NCBI GenBank assembly: GCA_018398805.1
Contig: JAGFBZ010000747.1
Span: 310,001-374,000, forward strand
Source: Hirundichthys speculiger
Lineage: Eukaryota; Chordata; Actinopteri; Beloniformes; Exocoetidae
Length of the DNA stretch: 64,000 nt
Direction: 5' to 3'
Within the stretch, counting starts at the first letter, position 1; each line of letters opens with the position of its first letter. Shown one piece after another: positions 11,721 through 21,640 of this stretch. Position numbers and translations under genes: made by a program. The notes under the pieces are model-generated. The model was given only the letters and a program-made list of their open reading frames with translations, was not told the DNA's origin and made no database searches.

Positions 11721-12006
11721 ATTGAGTTTGTAAACCTATGCTGCATACATGATGATGTTCATTGTTTTCATGGTACCGAACACACACCCTCTATGATGTT
11801 AAAGGGCATTATGCGAAAATGTTATTTGAGTTAAATTTTAGTTAAATGTTGTATGGTGTTATGCCATCTGATGGTTGTGGTTAACTAACATAAACAAAGG
11901 GAAATGAAAATTTAGGTAATAGTCATGTACACGATTACTCCACATTGATGTGAATTTGTTTGTGTTGTGTTATTTTAGTTGACTGTATGCACAGATAAAA
12001 AGGGGG
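11721..12006 (+). other. Gypsy 3' noncoding region and polypurine tract
   Basis: This is the resumed Gypsy sequence after the hAT. The pol stop comes just after the junction and is followed by AT-rich DNA. The polypurine tract AAAAAGGGGGATGA (about 11997-12010) should prime plus-strand synthesis at the LTR edge. Confidence 0.7.
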
Positions 12007-12191
12007 ATGATGTGGTGTATTGACCACATACTAATAGAACCTGTTTGTGAGACTTGTTGTAGCGTGCATGCGTGTTGTCATGGTAACGGGATGTTGGAGA
12101 ATAAACAAGAAGTAAGCAGTTTGTCGGTGTCGGTCTCCTCAGTATTTATAAAACAAGATAAAACATATCAAATCCAAAATAGAAACCTTCA
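12007..12191 (+). repeat. Gypsy 3' LTR (short, ~185 bp)
   Basis: It starts TGATGTGGTGTATTGACC right after the polypurine tract and ends near AACCTTCACA. It contains AATAAA (GAGAATAAACAAG, about 12099) as a polyadenylation signal. No 5' LTR exists for comparison, so the edges are approximate. Confidence 0.6.
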
Positions 12192-12252
12192 CAATAAGAG
12201 CTTACATTCTGGTGTGAAATATAGTAAGGTTAGTGTCCGCCACGTTATCAAG

Positions 12253-12552
12253 TTATGCCTGGCTCTGGGTCCATCTTTCCAACTCCAACCGCTGCTGCTT
12301 GGGTGCAGTAGTGTGTGTGTGCTGCTCACTGCTGTCGGTCTTGGATGATGCTAGTGCTAACTTTGTGGAAGCATGCTGCTTCTCCAGGTGCTTCAGCAGA
12401 ATCCTGTTGCTGTTGTTCACCGTAGAAAGGATTTTTGACCCATGGCACAGTTTACATGTTACCAAAATGTTGTTTTTCGCTTTGCTCTCAAATTGAAAAT
12501 AGTGTAAGTATTTCCACGAGTAGAAACTTATTTTCCCTTCGCTCGCCATCAT
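12253..12552 (-). pseudogene. hAT transposase first exon, BED zinc finger
   Basis: A 99-codon minus-strand frame from ATGATGGCGAGCGAAGG. SWKYLHYFQFESK is followed by CKLCHGSKILSTVNNSNRILLKHLEKQHA, a canonical BED finger with CxxC and H-x4-H. It lies ~260 bp inside the CAGTGTTGGGTAG terminus, where a hAT transposase gene should begin. Downstream coding sequence is missing or replaced by the Gypsy. The frame ends by stop at WTQSQA, possibly running into an intron. Confidence 0.75.
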
Positions 12553-12814
12553 GCCGTACCCTAACCTGTCCAGTGCTCTATATGGCGCATGTTTGATTGC
12601 GTGTGTGACGCTAGAGGTGCTTTGTTTTTCAGTTCAATTAAACTTTATTGATCGGGAACTGTGTACTGTTGTAAAACCTCCCCAAAAGGAACAGAGTAAC
12701 GCAGCGTTTGGTAACGGGAACGGAGTTACTGAATTAAAAAAAAACAACGCATTACGTAATGCATAACTGAAAAAAGTAACGGCGTTACTAATAACACGTT
12801 ACTACCCAACACTG

Positions 12815-13688
12815 GTCTTCATACTGTGTTTCCATTTCAGGCACAAATGCGGTATCAAACTGGTTCTCCATGAAAGAGCCAACCTGCTGATTATTAAAAT
12901 TTAAACTTCCAGAAACAAACAACAACAGATTATTTTTTCTGGAGTGAGGGCAGCTAACGTGTGAGCTCAACAGAACTGTTTAATTTTACATAAGCAGACA
13001 CTTTGGGCAAAAATCATTTTGACTATCAAGGTTAACTTTCCCTATAGCTTTGTTTAGCTGCACCAAAGCTCCTCATGATGGAGTGGGAACTTTCTATGCT
13101 GTTTGATAGATAATGCATCATCATTTCAATATTAAACAGCATGTAAATGTTGTATGAGCGAGCTGAGTAACTTTGTCTTCACCTCCGTGGGGGAAACTTA
13201 AGTGTTTGGGGTCTTCACTGCCAGATACAGATACAGATCAACAAGACTGCAAATTTAAAACTAATGCAACATGGATAGATTTAACATGTGTTTGTCAGGA
13301 AAAGAAGACCATAGATGTCAGCCATATTTCAGCGTTTATTCAGCACCTGCAGTTCAATTGTTCATTGACTAATCTTCTGTAAGAGGCCAAGTGAAAACAA
13401 ACCAAAGCAGACTTACATTAGGTCAGGTTAAGAGGTATTGACCTTTCAGCAGCACTATCATTCCCGTTATGGTGCTTTGTGTGTTTGTTTGTGTGATGAT
13501 CAATGGACTTATTGAACCACACACAGTACGTATTGATTACTGTTTCTTTTTCCTTACAGTGTGGGCGCTGAGTGGAAGGTGTTTCTTTCCTCTTTTTTGT
13601 TCCAGTACCCACTTTTCTCCACATTGAAACTAGAGATGCTTTTTGTCCATTAATGGGTACTAAGCTGCTCAGCGAGACATTTTCACAG
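12815..13688. other. unassigned flank of the provirus
   Basis: No gene is recognised; there are short frames only. This is the pre-integration sequence on the left of the endogenous retrovirus. Confidence 0.5.
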
Positions 13689-14269
13689 AGCTTGTAGTGA
13701 AATGTCCTTAAAACTTCTAAACTTCAAATGCAGCACAAGTCAGCATGAGTATGTGAGAGAAATATAGAGAGCACCTGTGGCTCTGTCAACTGTTAATGTC
13801 CTTGAGCTTTTTGTGAACTCTGTGAACCACAGTCAGCAGGAGTGTAAAAGAAAGATATGGAAAGATATGGAAACTGTAAAAGACAGATACGAAGGAACAC
13901 CTGCAGTTCTGTTATGCAGTACCAGCTGTTCTGATCAATGGTGTGTGTGTGCAAAAAGCACCGGTCAGTAGAAATGATAAGTTTCGGGGAATTTCCTGGC
14001 TCAAGAAATGATAAAGAGAATGCTTTCCTGGCTCAAGTATTGATAAAGAGAATGCAAAGAAATGATACAGAATAGGGTGAATCTTTAAAGGAAAAAGTGC
14101 TGAAATGATACAGAATAGGATGTATCTTTAAAAGAAAAGTGCTCACTTATAAAAAATGCCAACCTCAGCTGGCCAACCACAGTTAGATATTATAATTTTA
14201 TCCTATCAGAAGAAACCCAAAGGAGAGGGGAGGGGAAAAAAGGAAGGGCAAGTGTCCTGCCCCAGATTG

Positions 14270-14277
14270 TATAAATA
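14270..14277 (+). promoter_or_regulatory. LTR TATA box
   Basis: TATAAATA follows a GGGGAGGGG-rich U3 segment and precedes the expected R start by ~25-30 bp. The 3' LTR has the same box at 27109. Confidence 0.75.
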
Positions 14278-14345
14278 ATGAAGCATTTTGTACGGTGATT
14301 CAGACCTAGCCCGGGCTTGGTCTCAGAAGGAGCTATTGTATTGAC

Positions 14346-14351
14346 AATAAA
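14346..14351 (+). terminator. LTR polyadenylation signal AATAAA
   Basis: AATAAA lies ~75 bp downstream of the TATA box in both LTRs, marking the end of R as in gammaretrovirus-type LTRs. Confidence 0.75.
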
Positions 14352-14473
14352 ACCTTCATTTTCGACCTTTGAACCAGTTTGTTTGACTTTGTACTTTGAA
14401 TTTTTAATACTTTGAGAACTTAGAATATTTTTGAGATCATTGGCGAACCAGACACCAATTTTGTCACGACATT

Positions 14474-14491
14474 TGGCAAGCCAGCCAGGAG
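14474..14491 (+). promoter_or_regulatory. primer-binding site
   Basis: TGGCAAGCCAGCCAGGAG starts two bases after the 5' LTR end, exactly where the tRNA primer should anneal, and its TGG pairs with the tRNA CCA end. I could not assign the tRNA isoacceptor. Confidence 0.7.
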
Positions 14492-14773
14492 GGAAGCCAG
14501 GACTGAAGGCCACGGGCTGCTGGCTCTGACGGGCAGGATCCCATCCAGGGCCCATTCATCGAAAACAGGTGAAATAGTAATTTATTTTTTGTCTTTTTCT
14601 AAATTTAACAAAGGGATCCAGCCATCATCCAGTCCAGTGGTCAGAAGGTACCATCAAAACTTTTCTAAACAACCTAGAATTAACTGAAGTGTCAGATGCG
14701 TAAAACAAAGCAATGAAAAACTGGTGATAAGGTCTAAAAGTCTGATTGTTTGAAAATATAAAATGAGTGTGGG

Positions 14774-14929
14774 ATGGATAAACTTAGAAAGATAATACTA
14801 ACAGTATTGGTTGCAGCTTGGTTAAGCGTGGCAATTGCAGGGTTTTGTGTCCTAAGTTATGTAATAGCAAAACGTGTAGGAGGAAGGATCAATCAAACAC
14901 TCAGTTATAATCAAACACTCAGTCAATAA
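14774..14929 (+). CDS. 51-residue membrane peptide ORF in the retroviral leader
   Basis: A short ORF upstream of gag, in a good initiation context (G at -3 and +4). A basic start (MDKLRKI) leads into a ~24-residue hydrophobic stretch (ILTVLVAAWLSVAIAG, then FCVLSYVI), then a basic flank (AKRVGGR) and a polar tail with two NQTLS motifs, potential N-glycosylation sites. It looks like a single-pass membrane micropeptide or a signal/leader peptide. It could also be the first exon of a spliced env or accessory message. No family is recognised, and chance cannot be excluded at this length. Confidence 0.4.
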   Translation: MDKLRKIILTVLVAAWLSVAIAGFCVLSYVIAKRVGGRINQTLSYNQTLSQ

Positions 14930-15449
14930 ATAGTTTAGTGAAAGTTAAAGTGTAACAAGAAAAGAAAAAAAAAGGTTATAAGAATAAAATACTGCCCGGG
15001 GGTACCACCACTGGAGCCTAGCGAGGCAGTGGGCCGGAGCAGAGAAAAAGAGCTGTAGGGAAGCAGCAGAACAAAGTACAGGGGTACTGAACAAAGTAAT
15101 AGGTGACTGCAAGCGATGCAGATTTACAAGTGAGTAAAAAAGTTGTGTTTGTGAAATTTTTGTGTAAAAGTGAAATTTTTTGTGTAACTAGATATATACA
15201 GGTCTGGTGTTGTGGTGAGGGGTTAATCCCCAAACCACCTGGACTGGGTACCAGGGACACAGCGTGCCATAGCTCCCAGTTGGCCAGAACCAAGCATAGA
15301 ATTGTATAAGAAAGAACAGACGAAAGGTAAGTAGGTCTGCATTGGCCAAGAGCACAAGCAGTAAAAGAGAAAAGGGAGGTAAATAGCAGAGGGAAAAAGG
15401 TTGGGAGGTTATTGCAGAATCCCAGGGGGCACTGTGGACTGCCATAAGT

Positions 15450-18246
15450 ATGGGAACTGGCCCCAGTAAACAAAAAGGAGTAAAAACGCCTGCAAAACTG
15501 GTTATTGTTACCCACCCAGCAAACAGAAAGAAAATCCAACAGTGTATGAGAGACTGGCACATGACATCAGGAAGGAACCGATGGCCTATGGAGGGCAGTT
15601 TTGATCCAAAATGTTGTGATGAAGTGGAAGAGGGATTAAGAGAGAAGGATAAAAAGAATGATAAAGCACACATGAAGAAGAAACAGAGAAATGCTGAGCA
15701 GAGAAATATCCTGCAATATTTTAGAACAGAAGCAAATAAGCACCTAGTGCTGCGCAGAGAAATAGATTCCCCCACCGCCTCCATACAACCCAGAAAAAGC
15801 AGGGCAATATTATTTAGGAGATGAGCGCAAAGTGGACGGGGTGATAACAGGCAGACTAAAAGTTGTCATAAACTCACCAGAAGATGAGGCAAATAGGGAG
15901 AGGGCTGGTGAAGAACCAAATCTAATAGACTTCGGAGCAAGCACGTCACCAACTGCACCTCCTGCCTATTTTCACCCAGAAACAATGAAAGAAGAAGTAA
16001 TAAAATTGTACGAGTAGGTTATTCTGAGGAAGCAGAGAAAGGGGTAGTAGTCGAGGAAAAATATGGAGAAAGATGGGAAGAGGTGACACTGCGTTCGGGA
16101 GAGAGAGAGATACGTAAAACACGTATAACTCACCAGATTCAGCGGAAAGTGAAGTAGAACACAACAAAGAACAAGAAAGACTGTATAAAGGAATGACACG
16201 GGAAAATGAGAAAAGACTCAAGAAACGAAGAGTCAAAAGATTAGAAAGAGGCCTGCAGCAACTTGATGCACTGATGAGGCATAATGCAGAACAACTACCA
16301 CAGACACCAGTATGGTCACCAGGAAAAACATCAACGCCCATTAAAGGAAGGAGGCGGAGTAACTCATGGACAGGAAAAGTACCTACAGAAACAAAGGGAC
16401 CAGCCCGGAAAGTGACTCAAAAAAGAAAGACACTGTCAAAGAGCATTATGGATTGTGATAAGTACAGCAGGGAGTCAGACCAAGATGAAGATAAGTGTGC
16501 CCGGTCAGATGGCTCATGTGACGGGAGTGAAGAAGAAAGTGATAGTCCAGAGGAAGAAGAGCGGGAGACAGCAAAGGAACGGCTGGAGACAGAAGAACGG
16601 CTGGAAAGAATGGTGCGGCAGATCAGCCAAATACGTGTACAGGCAGATGAAGAGACTCATGAACTGCAGGAGCGACTGAGGAAAATAGAGGAAGAACAGG
16701 AAAAAAGAGTAAACCAGTCCCAGGTTCAAGCTATGAGAGCAATGGAAGAAAGATTAAACCACTCCCAGGTCCAAGCTATGAAGGCAATGGAACGAAGCAG
16801 AGAAGAACTAAAGAAAGAGTTGAGGAAAAAGTGGCAAGAATAAAAGGAGCAGTTCGAGAGATCTCGAGCTGAGAATGAGAGAAGCCATGAGCTAGGTCCC
16901 GCTGGAAGAGAACTGACACTGACACTGACATCGACCTAACAGCAAAGATAGAGAGACATCAAGCTCCAATGACGCTGCGGAGTGGCAAACAGGTACAGCG
17001 ACAACCACCCATGAAAGGACAAAGACCTGGAGCAGACAGAGCAATGATGGCCCCCGTAATGGCCAAAGGACCGGATGACGACTACTGGTATGTACCATGG
17101 TCATTTATGGATATGATGACACTTGCTGGGAAGTTGACTCCCCTGACAGATGGAGCAGACAAATGGATCGAGAAGCTCGAAGAACTAACGGGAGGAATCA
17201 AGCTAGCAGCAGGAGACATCAAGGCCCTGCTAGTAAAAATGGCAGGGCAAGCGGCCACCGCAGAGATCTTCAGAGCGGCTGAAATGGGAGGAGTGACGGA
17301 CGGGCACCAACATGATGAGGTGCCCTTTGACTTATTAAGACCTAGGGTCTGGAAGGCTCTAAGGGAAAAATACCCCTCACGAATGGACCCAGCCAAATTA
17401 GAAAAAGAATGCCTAAAGGATAGTGACAGCCGAGCACAATTTCTGCATGATTATCAGAGAATGTGGAAAGCCGAGACCGGAAGTGAATGGGATAGTAACG
17501 AGTCAACAAGTGCCTTATTCAAACTGTATGTAAAAAACGCCATGCCCAAAGAAGTACAGTCCAAGATGAGTGAAGTAGTGGGATTAATGAAAATGGAATG
17601 GCCGGTATTTTCTGAACATGTGGTTCATTATGTGAATGCATACAGAGCTGAGAGGCAGACTCGTGAAGACCAGAGTAAGATGTTGGCTAACAAGCTAACC
17701 CAACTACAGATAGGAGAGCTGACAAAACAAAAGAAGGAACGAGAAAAGCCAAAAACCCTGGCGGCGGTAACGGTGGATTCACCGTGGCCCGAAAATGGAT
17801 ATGACGGAGGGGTAATGCAAGCACCGATGATTGCACCAACAGTGCCGCCCCCCGTCCAACAGACACCTGCCGTGCCTAACTCTGTTCCTGTTATACCGGC
17901 TCCACAAATCCCGCTTATCCATGTGCATGTTAACCAAGGAGGAGGCATGCAGCAACCATCAGCTGGACGAGGACGAGGCGGTCCACCTATGCGAGGAAGA
18001 TGGGGCAGGCCTCGAGGAGGAGCCAGAGGGGCCATGCCAGAACCACAGCAACAGGTAGCTGGCGCAGCTCCACAGTATCAATCAAGGCTGCAATGTTGGG
18101 GATGCGGGCAAACCGGACACTTGCAGAGAGAGTGTCCGATCAATCCATGGACGGGTCCCCAAAATCCGAATGCTGAGGCTGCCAACTCAGGACTGGGCCC
18201 CGACCACCAGAATAATGGTCCCTGGACAGGTCCAGCAGCATACTGA
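15450..18246 (+). pseudogene. retroviral gag, frameshifted (MA, late domain, coiled coil, CA, NC)
   Basis: Gag assembles the particle. The matrix begins MGTGPSK at 15450, with Gly2 and Ser6 fitting N-myristoylation, and reads to 15824. The next frame (15832-16017) carries SPTAPPAYF, an overlapping PTAP and PPAY late-budding motif encoded at 15949-15969. A third frame (16193-16843) is basic, then acidic, then a long heptad-rich coiled coil (ERMVRQISQIRVQADEET ... MEERLNHSQVQAM). The last frame (16969-18246) holds the capsid (WSFMDMMTLAGKLTPLTDGA, AQFLHDYQRMWKAETG), an RGG-rich linker and one CCHC knuckle (Cys376, Cys379, His384, Cys389). At least three frame changes break it. The length is long for class I gag because of the coiled-coil insert. 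Confidence 0.85.
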
Positions 18247-18311
18247 CAATAGGGGTGCCCAGAGAAACCTGAGGGGAAGACAATTTTACCCATCCTAACA
18301 CATCCTAACGC

Positions 18312-18670
18312 CCTCAAGCGGAACCCACAATAAATGTAACTATATGTAATCAGCATCACCAATTTATGATCGATACAGGAGCTACGTACTCCTGTATAGG
18401 TAAAAAAGGAGCCAATCTTCCCCTCTCAGCATCAAAGATTCGTACTGGAGGTTTCTCTGGGAAAACACAAATAATACCAATGACTGTGCCGGTTCCGCTG
18501 AAAATAGGAGAAAAAAAACAATCTACGCTTTCCTGCTATATTCAGCAGATACGCCAATCAATCTCTTGGAAAGAGATGTGTTATGCCAACTAAATGCAAA
18601 AATCAAGTGTACACTAGATAGTATCTACTTTGATGTGAATGATGATACAAATGATAACTTATCTTTCCCT
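18312..18670 (+). pseudogene. retroviral aspartic protease
   Basis: Retropepsin that cleaves Gag-Pol. EPTINVTICNQHHQFMIDTG leads to the active-site DTGAT (Asp codon at 18372). The flap-like GFSGKTQIIPMTVP follows, and after a one-base frame change near 18545 the C-terminal SADTPINLLERDVLCQL, equivalent to the LLGRD segment of retropepsins. It is separated from gag by a stop at 18246, so readthrough or frameshifting would have been needed in the parent virus. The frameshift inactivates this copy. Confidence 0.8.
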
Positions 18671-19177
18671 ATGATGCCATTAAGAGTACCTACAGGACCA
18701 CTACGGACTCCCGACCATGGTCCTGAGGCTCAAGTGTTCTGGTTGAAGCTGACAGCACATGACTCTGTCCTTTACCAGGAATGGGAAGCCTGGCGACCAC
18801 TGGTAGTGAACCACTATGACATGGCTAGAGAGCCAACACTTCCACTTCACTGTACCATGTTCTATGACGGAGACCAAACTCACGAGGACTTTGAGACAAG
18901 CTGGGATGAAAATATTAATGGTAAAACCACAATAATCCAGTATGAAGATATCATAGTAGGACCACAAGGAGCCGCTGCAGCTGTGAACTTTGCAGACGAG
19001 AAAGTTGAGATCTGGTCCTCAGTTCCCAACTCATCACCACATGTGACATTGTTGATTGCAGACGGGTATGAGTCACATGACTTAGGCCCTATGGTGAAAA
19101 CAGCAAGACAAGTTGAGAACTGGACTCCCACAGGCTGTCCCCAAGTGAGTGTCTCCCCAGATGGACAATTTTTTTAA
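18671..19177 (+). pseudogene. candidate 2H-phosphoesterase-like domain between protease and RT
   Basis: The open frame 18566-19177 continues the protease C-terminus for ~140 further residues before the RT. Numbering from Met 18566, it has a strand-like QVFWLKL (56-62), a helix-like segment, then LHCTMFY with His95/Thr97. A second element, EDIIVGPQGAAAAV, is followed by SPHVTLLIADG with His159/Thr161. Two H-x-T motifs at the ends of beta strands, ~64 residues apart, are the signature of 2H phosphoesterases (LigT/AKAP7-type), some of which cleave 2',5'-oligoadenylate. No dUTPase motif is visible. The frame stops at 19177 before the RT. The function is inferred only. Confidence 0.5.
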
Positions 19178-21640
19178 ATCACAAGCCCATCAGCTGATGA
19201 AGCAATAGCAGATAGGGTTAAGGTGCCTAGGGGAAAGGGTAGAAATATGGTGATGACAGATGAACATGTAACCTTACTAGAGCAAGTCCCAATGCAAGTA
19301 TGGTCCCAATAAAAACAGATGTAGGATTAGTAAAATCAGCTGAACCCCAAAAGTTTCACGTAAAATCAGGTGTCAGATTGCCATACCAAAAACAGTATCC
19401 TCTAAAGCAGGAAGCCATAGAAGGCATAAATCCCATCATAACAGGGAAATGAGTACAGATTAGTACATGACTTGAGGTTAGTCAATGCAGTAGTTGCTGA
19501 AGAAATGCCCATAGTACCTGATCCTCACACACTGTTATTCACCATCCCACCAGGAACCAAATGGTTCACGGTGATAGATCTGTGCTCTGCATTTTTCAGT
19601 GTACCAGTTCATCCTGATTCACAGCACTTATTTGCATTCACATACAAAGGGCAACAGTATACGTATACTTGGTTGCCGCAAGGGTTTGTACACTCTCCCT
19701 CCATTTTCAATCGAGTTCTTGCAAACGACCTCGGCCATCTGGATGTACAGTCAACCACCTTAATGTATGTGGATGACATTTTGATTTGCTCTAAGACAAA
19801 AGAGCAGTGTGAAAAAGACTCCATCACTGTGTTGACGGCTGTGGCAGAAGGAGGACACAAGGTAAGCAAAAAGAAGCTCCAATTCTGTCAACCAACAGTG
19901 GAATAATTGGGCAGGCAGCTAAGTGGGGATAAAAGACAAATTGCACCTTCCCAGCTGGGGGCCATAAGTAAAGTTCCAAAGCCTTTAACTGTAGGTCAGA
20001 TGTTGTCTTTTCTTGGTATGGCAGGCTACAGCAGACCATGGATCTGTGATTACGCTCTCAAAGCAGCCCCTTTAAGAGCCCTGATCCGAGCAGCAGGACA
20101 GGGACAACAGTCGGCCCAGTTGCAGTGGAATGATGAGGCAGAAGGGGCATTTCAGCTATTAAAAAGAGATCTCCAAACTGCTCCGGCCTTGGCCAATCCA
20201 GACTATGGCAAACCATTCCATCTATATGTGGCAGAAAGGCAGGGGTATGCATGTGCAGTACTGATGCAAGATACCTCAACAGGTAAACAACCTATTTCTT
20301 ACTATAGCACAAAGTTGGACAGTGTAGAGGAAGGGCTGCCACCCTGTTATAAGGGTCTGGCAGCAGCTGCTTTTGTATACAAAAAGGCATCGGTGATCAC
20401 TATGGGACATCCGGTGTCACTTTATACCTCACATCAACTGCATGCCATGCTCACAAGCCCACGCTTTGTGATTACCCAAGCCAGACGAACAGGTTATGAG
20501 ATCCTGCTCTCAGGACCAGACCTGACTATAATGAGATGCACAACCATAAACCCAGCCACAAGAATGGTACTGCCAACAGAAGGTGAGCCCCATGATTGTC
20601 TCCAGGAGACGGACACCTTCATGAAAGTAAGGGATGAGTTGCATAATCATCCCATTCCATCCAATCTGACTTTGTTCGTTGATGGCTCCTGTGTTAGAGG
20701 TGTGACGGGCAATAAGGCTGGCTATGGGATAGTTCAACTTAATCCCGATAACACATTCACCAAAGTACAATCAGTAAGCCTGGCCCAGCCTTGTTCTGCC
20801 CAATTAGCAGAAATAAAAGCATTAGCAGCTGCCTGTAAATTAGCCGCAGGAAAAAGAGCCACAATTTACACCGATAGTGGTTATGGATACGGTGTGTGCC
20901 ATATGAATGCCAGCATTTGGAAACAAAGGGGGTTTGTGCGCACTGACGGCACACCTGTAGCACACGGGCAGGCCGTAGTAGAGTTGATACAGGCTATGCA
21001 ACTTCCCACGCAACTAGCGATAGTGAAGTGCGCAGCTCATCAGAACAATGCAACACCAGTTGCAATAGGAAACAACTTAGCTGACGAAGCCACTAAAGAA
21101 GCAACAGGCCAGGCAATACAGGGACCAATGTTGTTTGAAGAAGATGCTGCTCCTATCACTAATTTAGCATCATTGATAGAAGCACAAAACAATGTTTCTC
21201 AGGCAGAGAAAAATCTGTGGAGACAGAGGGGTGCTATACGCACCCAACATCCCCATGCAAGGTTGTACAGAAGTCCCAGCGGACATTTTGTCTTACCACT
21301 ATCCTTACTACCCATGGCTATAAGAAAAATGCATGAACCTGATCATTGTTCACGAGCCCAGGTTATTCGGAAACTACAAGCTGTGTGGTGGTCCCCATAC
21401 ATGTCCTACATGGTTGACAGAGAACTCGCAATGTGTCCTCACTGTCCGAAATACAATTTTCGTAAAATGTTTACCCATCCATTGGCTCACATACCCATGC
21501 CAGACGGCCCTTTCCGCCATCTGATGATGGACTATGTAGACATGATTCAGCGGGTACAGGGTAAGCGATACATGATTGTCATTGTGTGCAGGTTCAGCAG
21601 ATGGGTCGAAGCCTGCGCCTTCTCAAAAGCGGTACATTGA
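19178..21640 (+). pseudogene. retroviral pol: RT, RNase H, integrase N-terminus
   Basis: The RT N-terminus (KTDVGLVKSAEPQKF, QYPLKQEAIEGI) lies at 19310-19450 with stops and a small deletion. The palm follows from 19472: VIDLCSAFFSVPV, LPQGFVHSPSIFN and the catalytic YVDDILI (Asp101, Asp102 from Met 19472). A stop at 19904-19906 interrupts the thumb. The frame then runs 19907-21640, numbered from Met 19907: RNase H with Asp258 (FVDGSC), Glu302 (AQLAEIKAL), Asp323 (YTDSGYG) and Asp393 (NNLADEA), all four catalytic acids kept. The integrase HHCC finger follows (His476, His480, Cys510, Cys513), then the first core Asp542 (MDYVDM). It ends at KAVH where the integrase core is deleted. Confidence 0.9.

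Larger units (their letters stand above)
6367..12191 (+). mobile_element. Ty3/Gypsy retrotransposon, 5'-truncated, with two nested elements
   Basis: The parts in order are RT (6367-7086), a Harbinger insertion (7087-8305), RNase H and integrase (8309-10061), a hAT insertion (10062-11712), and the 3' noncoding region with polypurine tract AAAAAGGGGGATGA and a short 3' LTR. The 5' LTR, gag and protease are absent. Both insertions have exact target-site duplications, so the underlying pol order is certain. Confidence 0.9.
5564..12814 (-). mobile_element. composite hAT-type element holding a Gypsy (inferred)
   Basis: The left end at 5564 begins CAGTGTTGTGCTAGTTACTG and carries many AGTTACT/GTAACT subterminal repeats (to ~5704). 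The right end at 12814 is the inverted counterpart (minus strand CAGTGTTGGGTAGTAACG) with the same GTTACT-rich subterminus. A BED-finger exon lies just inside the right end on the minus strand, as expected for a hAT transposase gene. The 8-bp flanks match poorly (CTTATTGT against GTCTTCAT), so the two ends may belong to different copies. Confidence 0.45.
13693..14471 (+). repeat. 5' LTR
   Basis: TG...CA boundaries (TGTAGTGAAATG to GTCACGACA). U3 holds imperfect repeats around AAATGATA...AAGAGAATGC (about 13971-14130) that may be enhancer units. Confidence 0.95.

Noticed and set aside
15018..15784. 180- and 198-codon minus frames within the retroviral gag leader
   Set aside because: They are antisense to gag with low-complexity Ser/Leu/Phe content from purine-rich sense DNA.
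18671..19177. dUTPase between protease and RT
   Set aside because: None of the usual dUTPase motifs is present; the two H-x-T motifs fit a 2H fold better.
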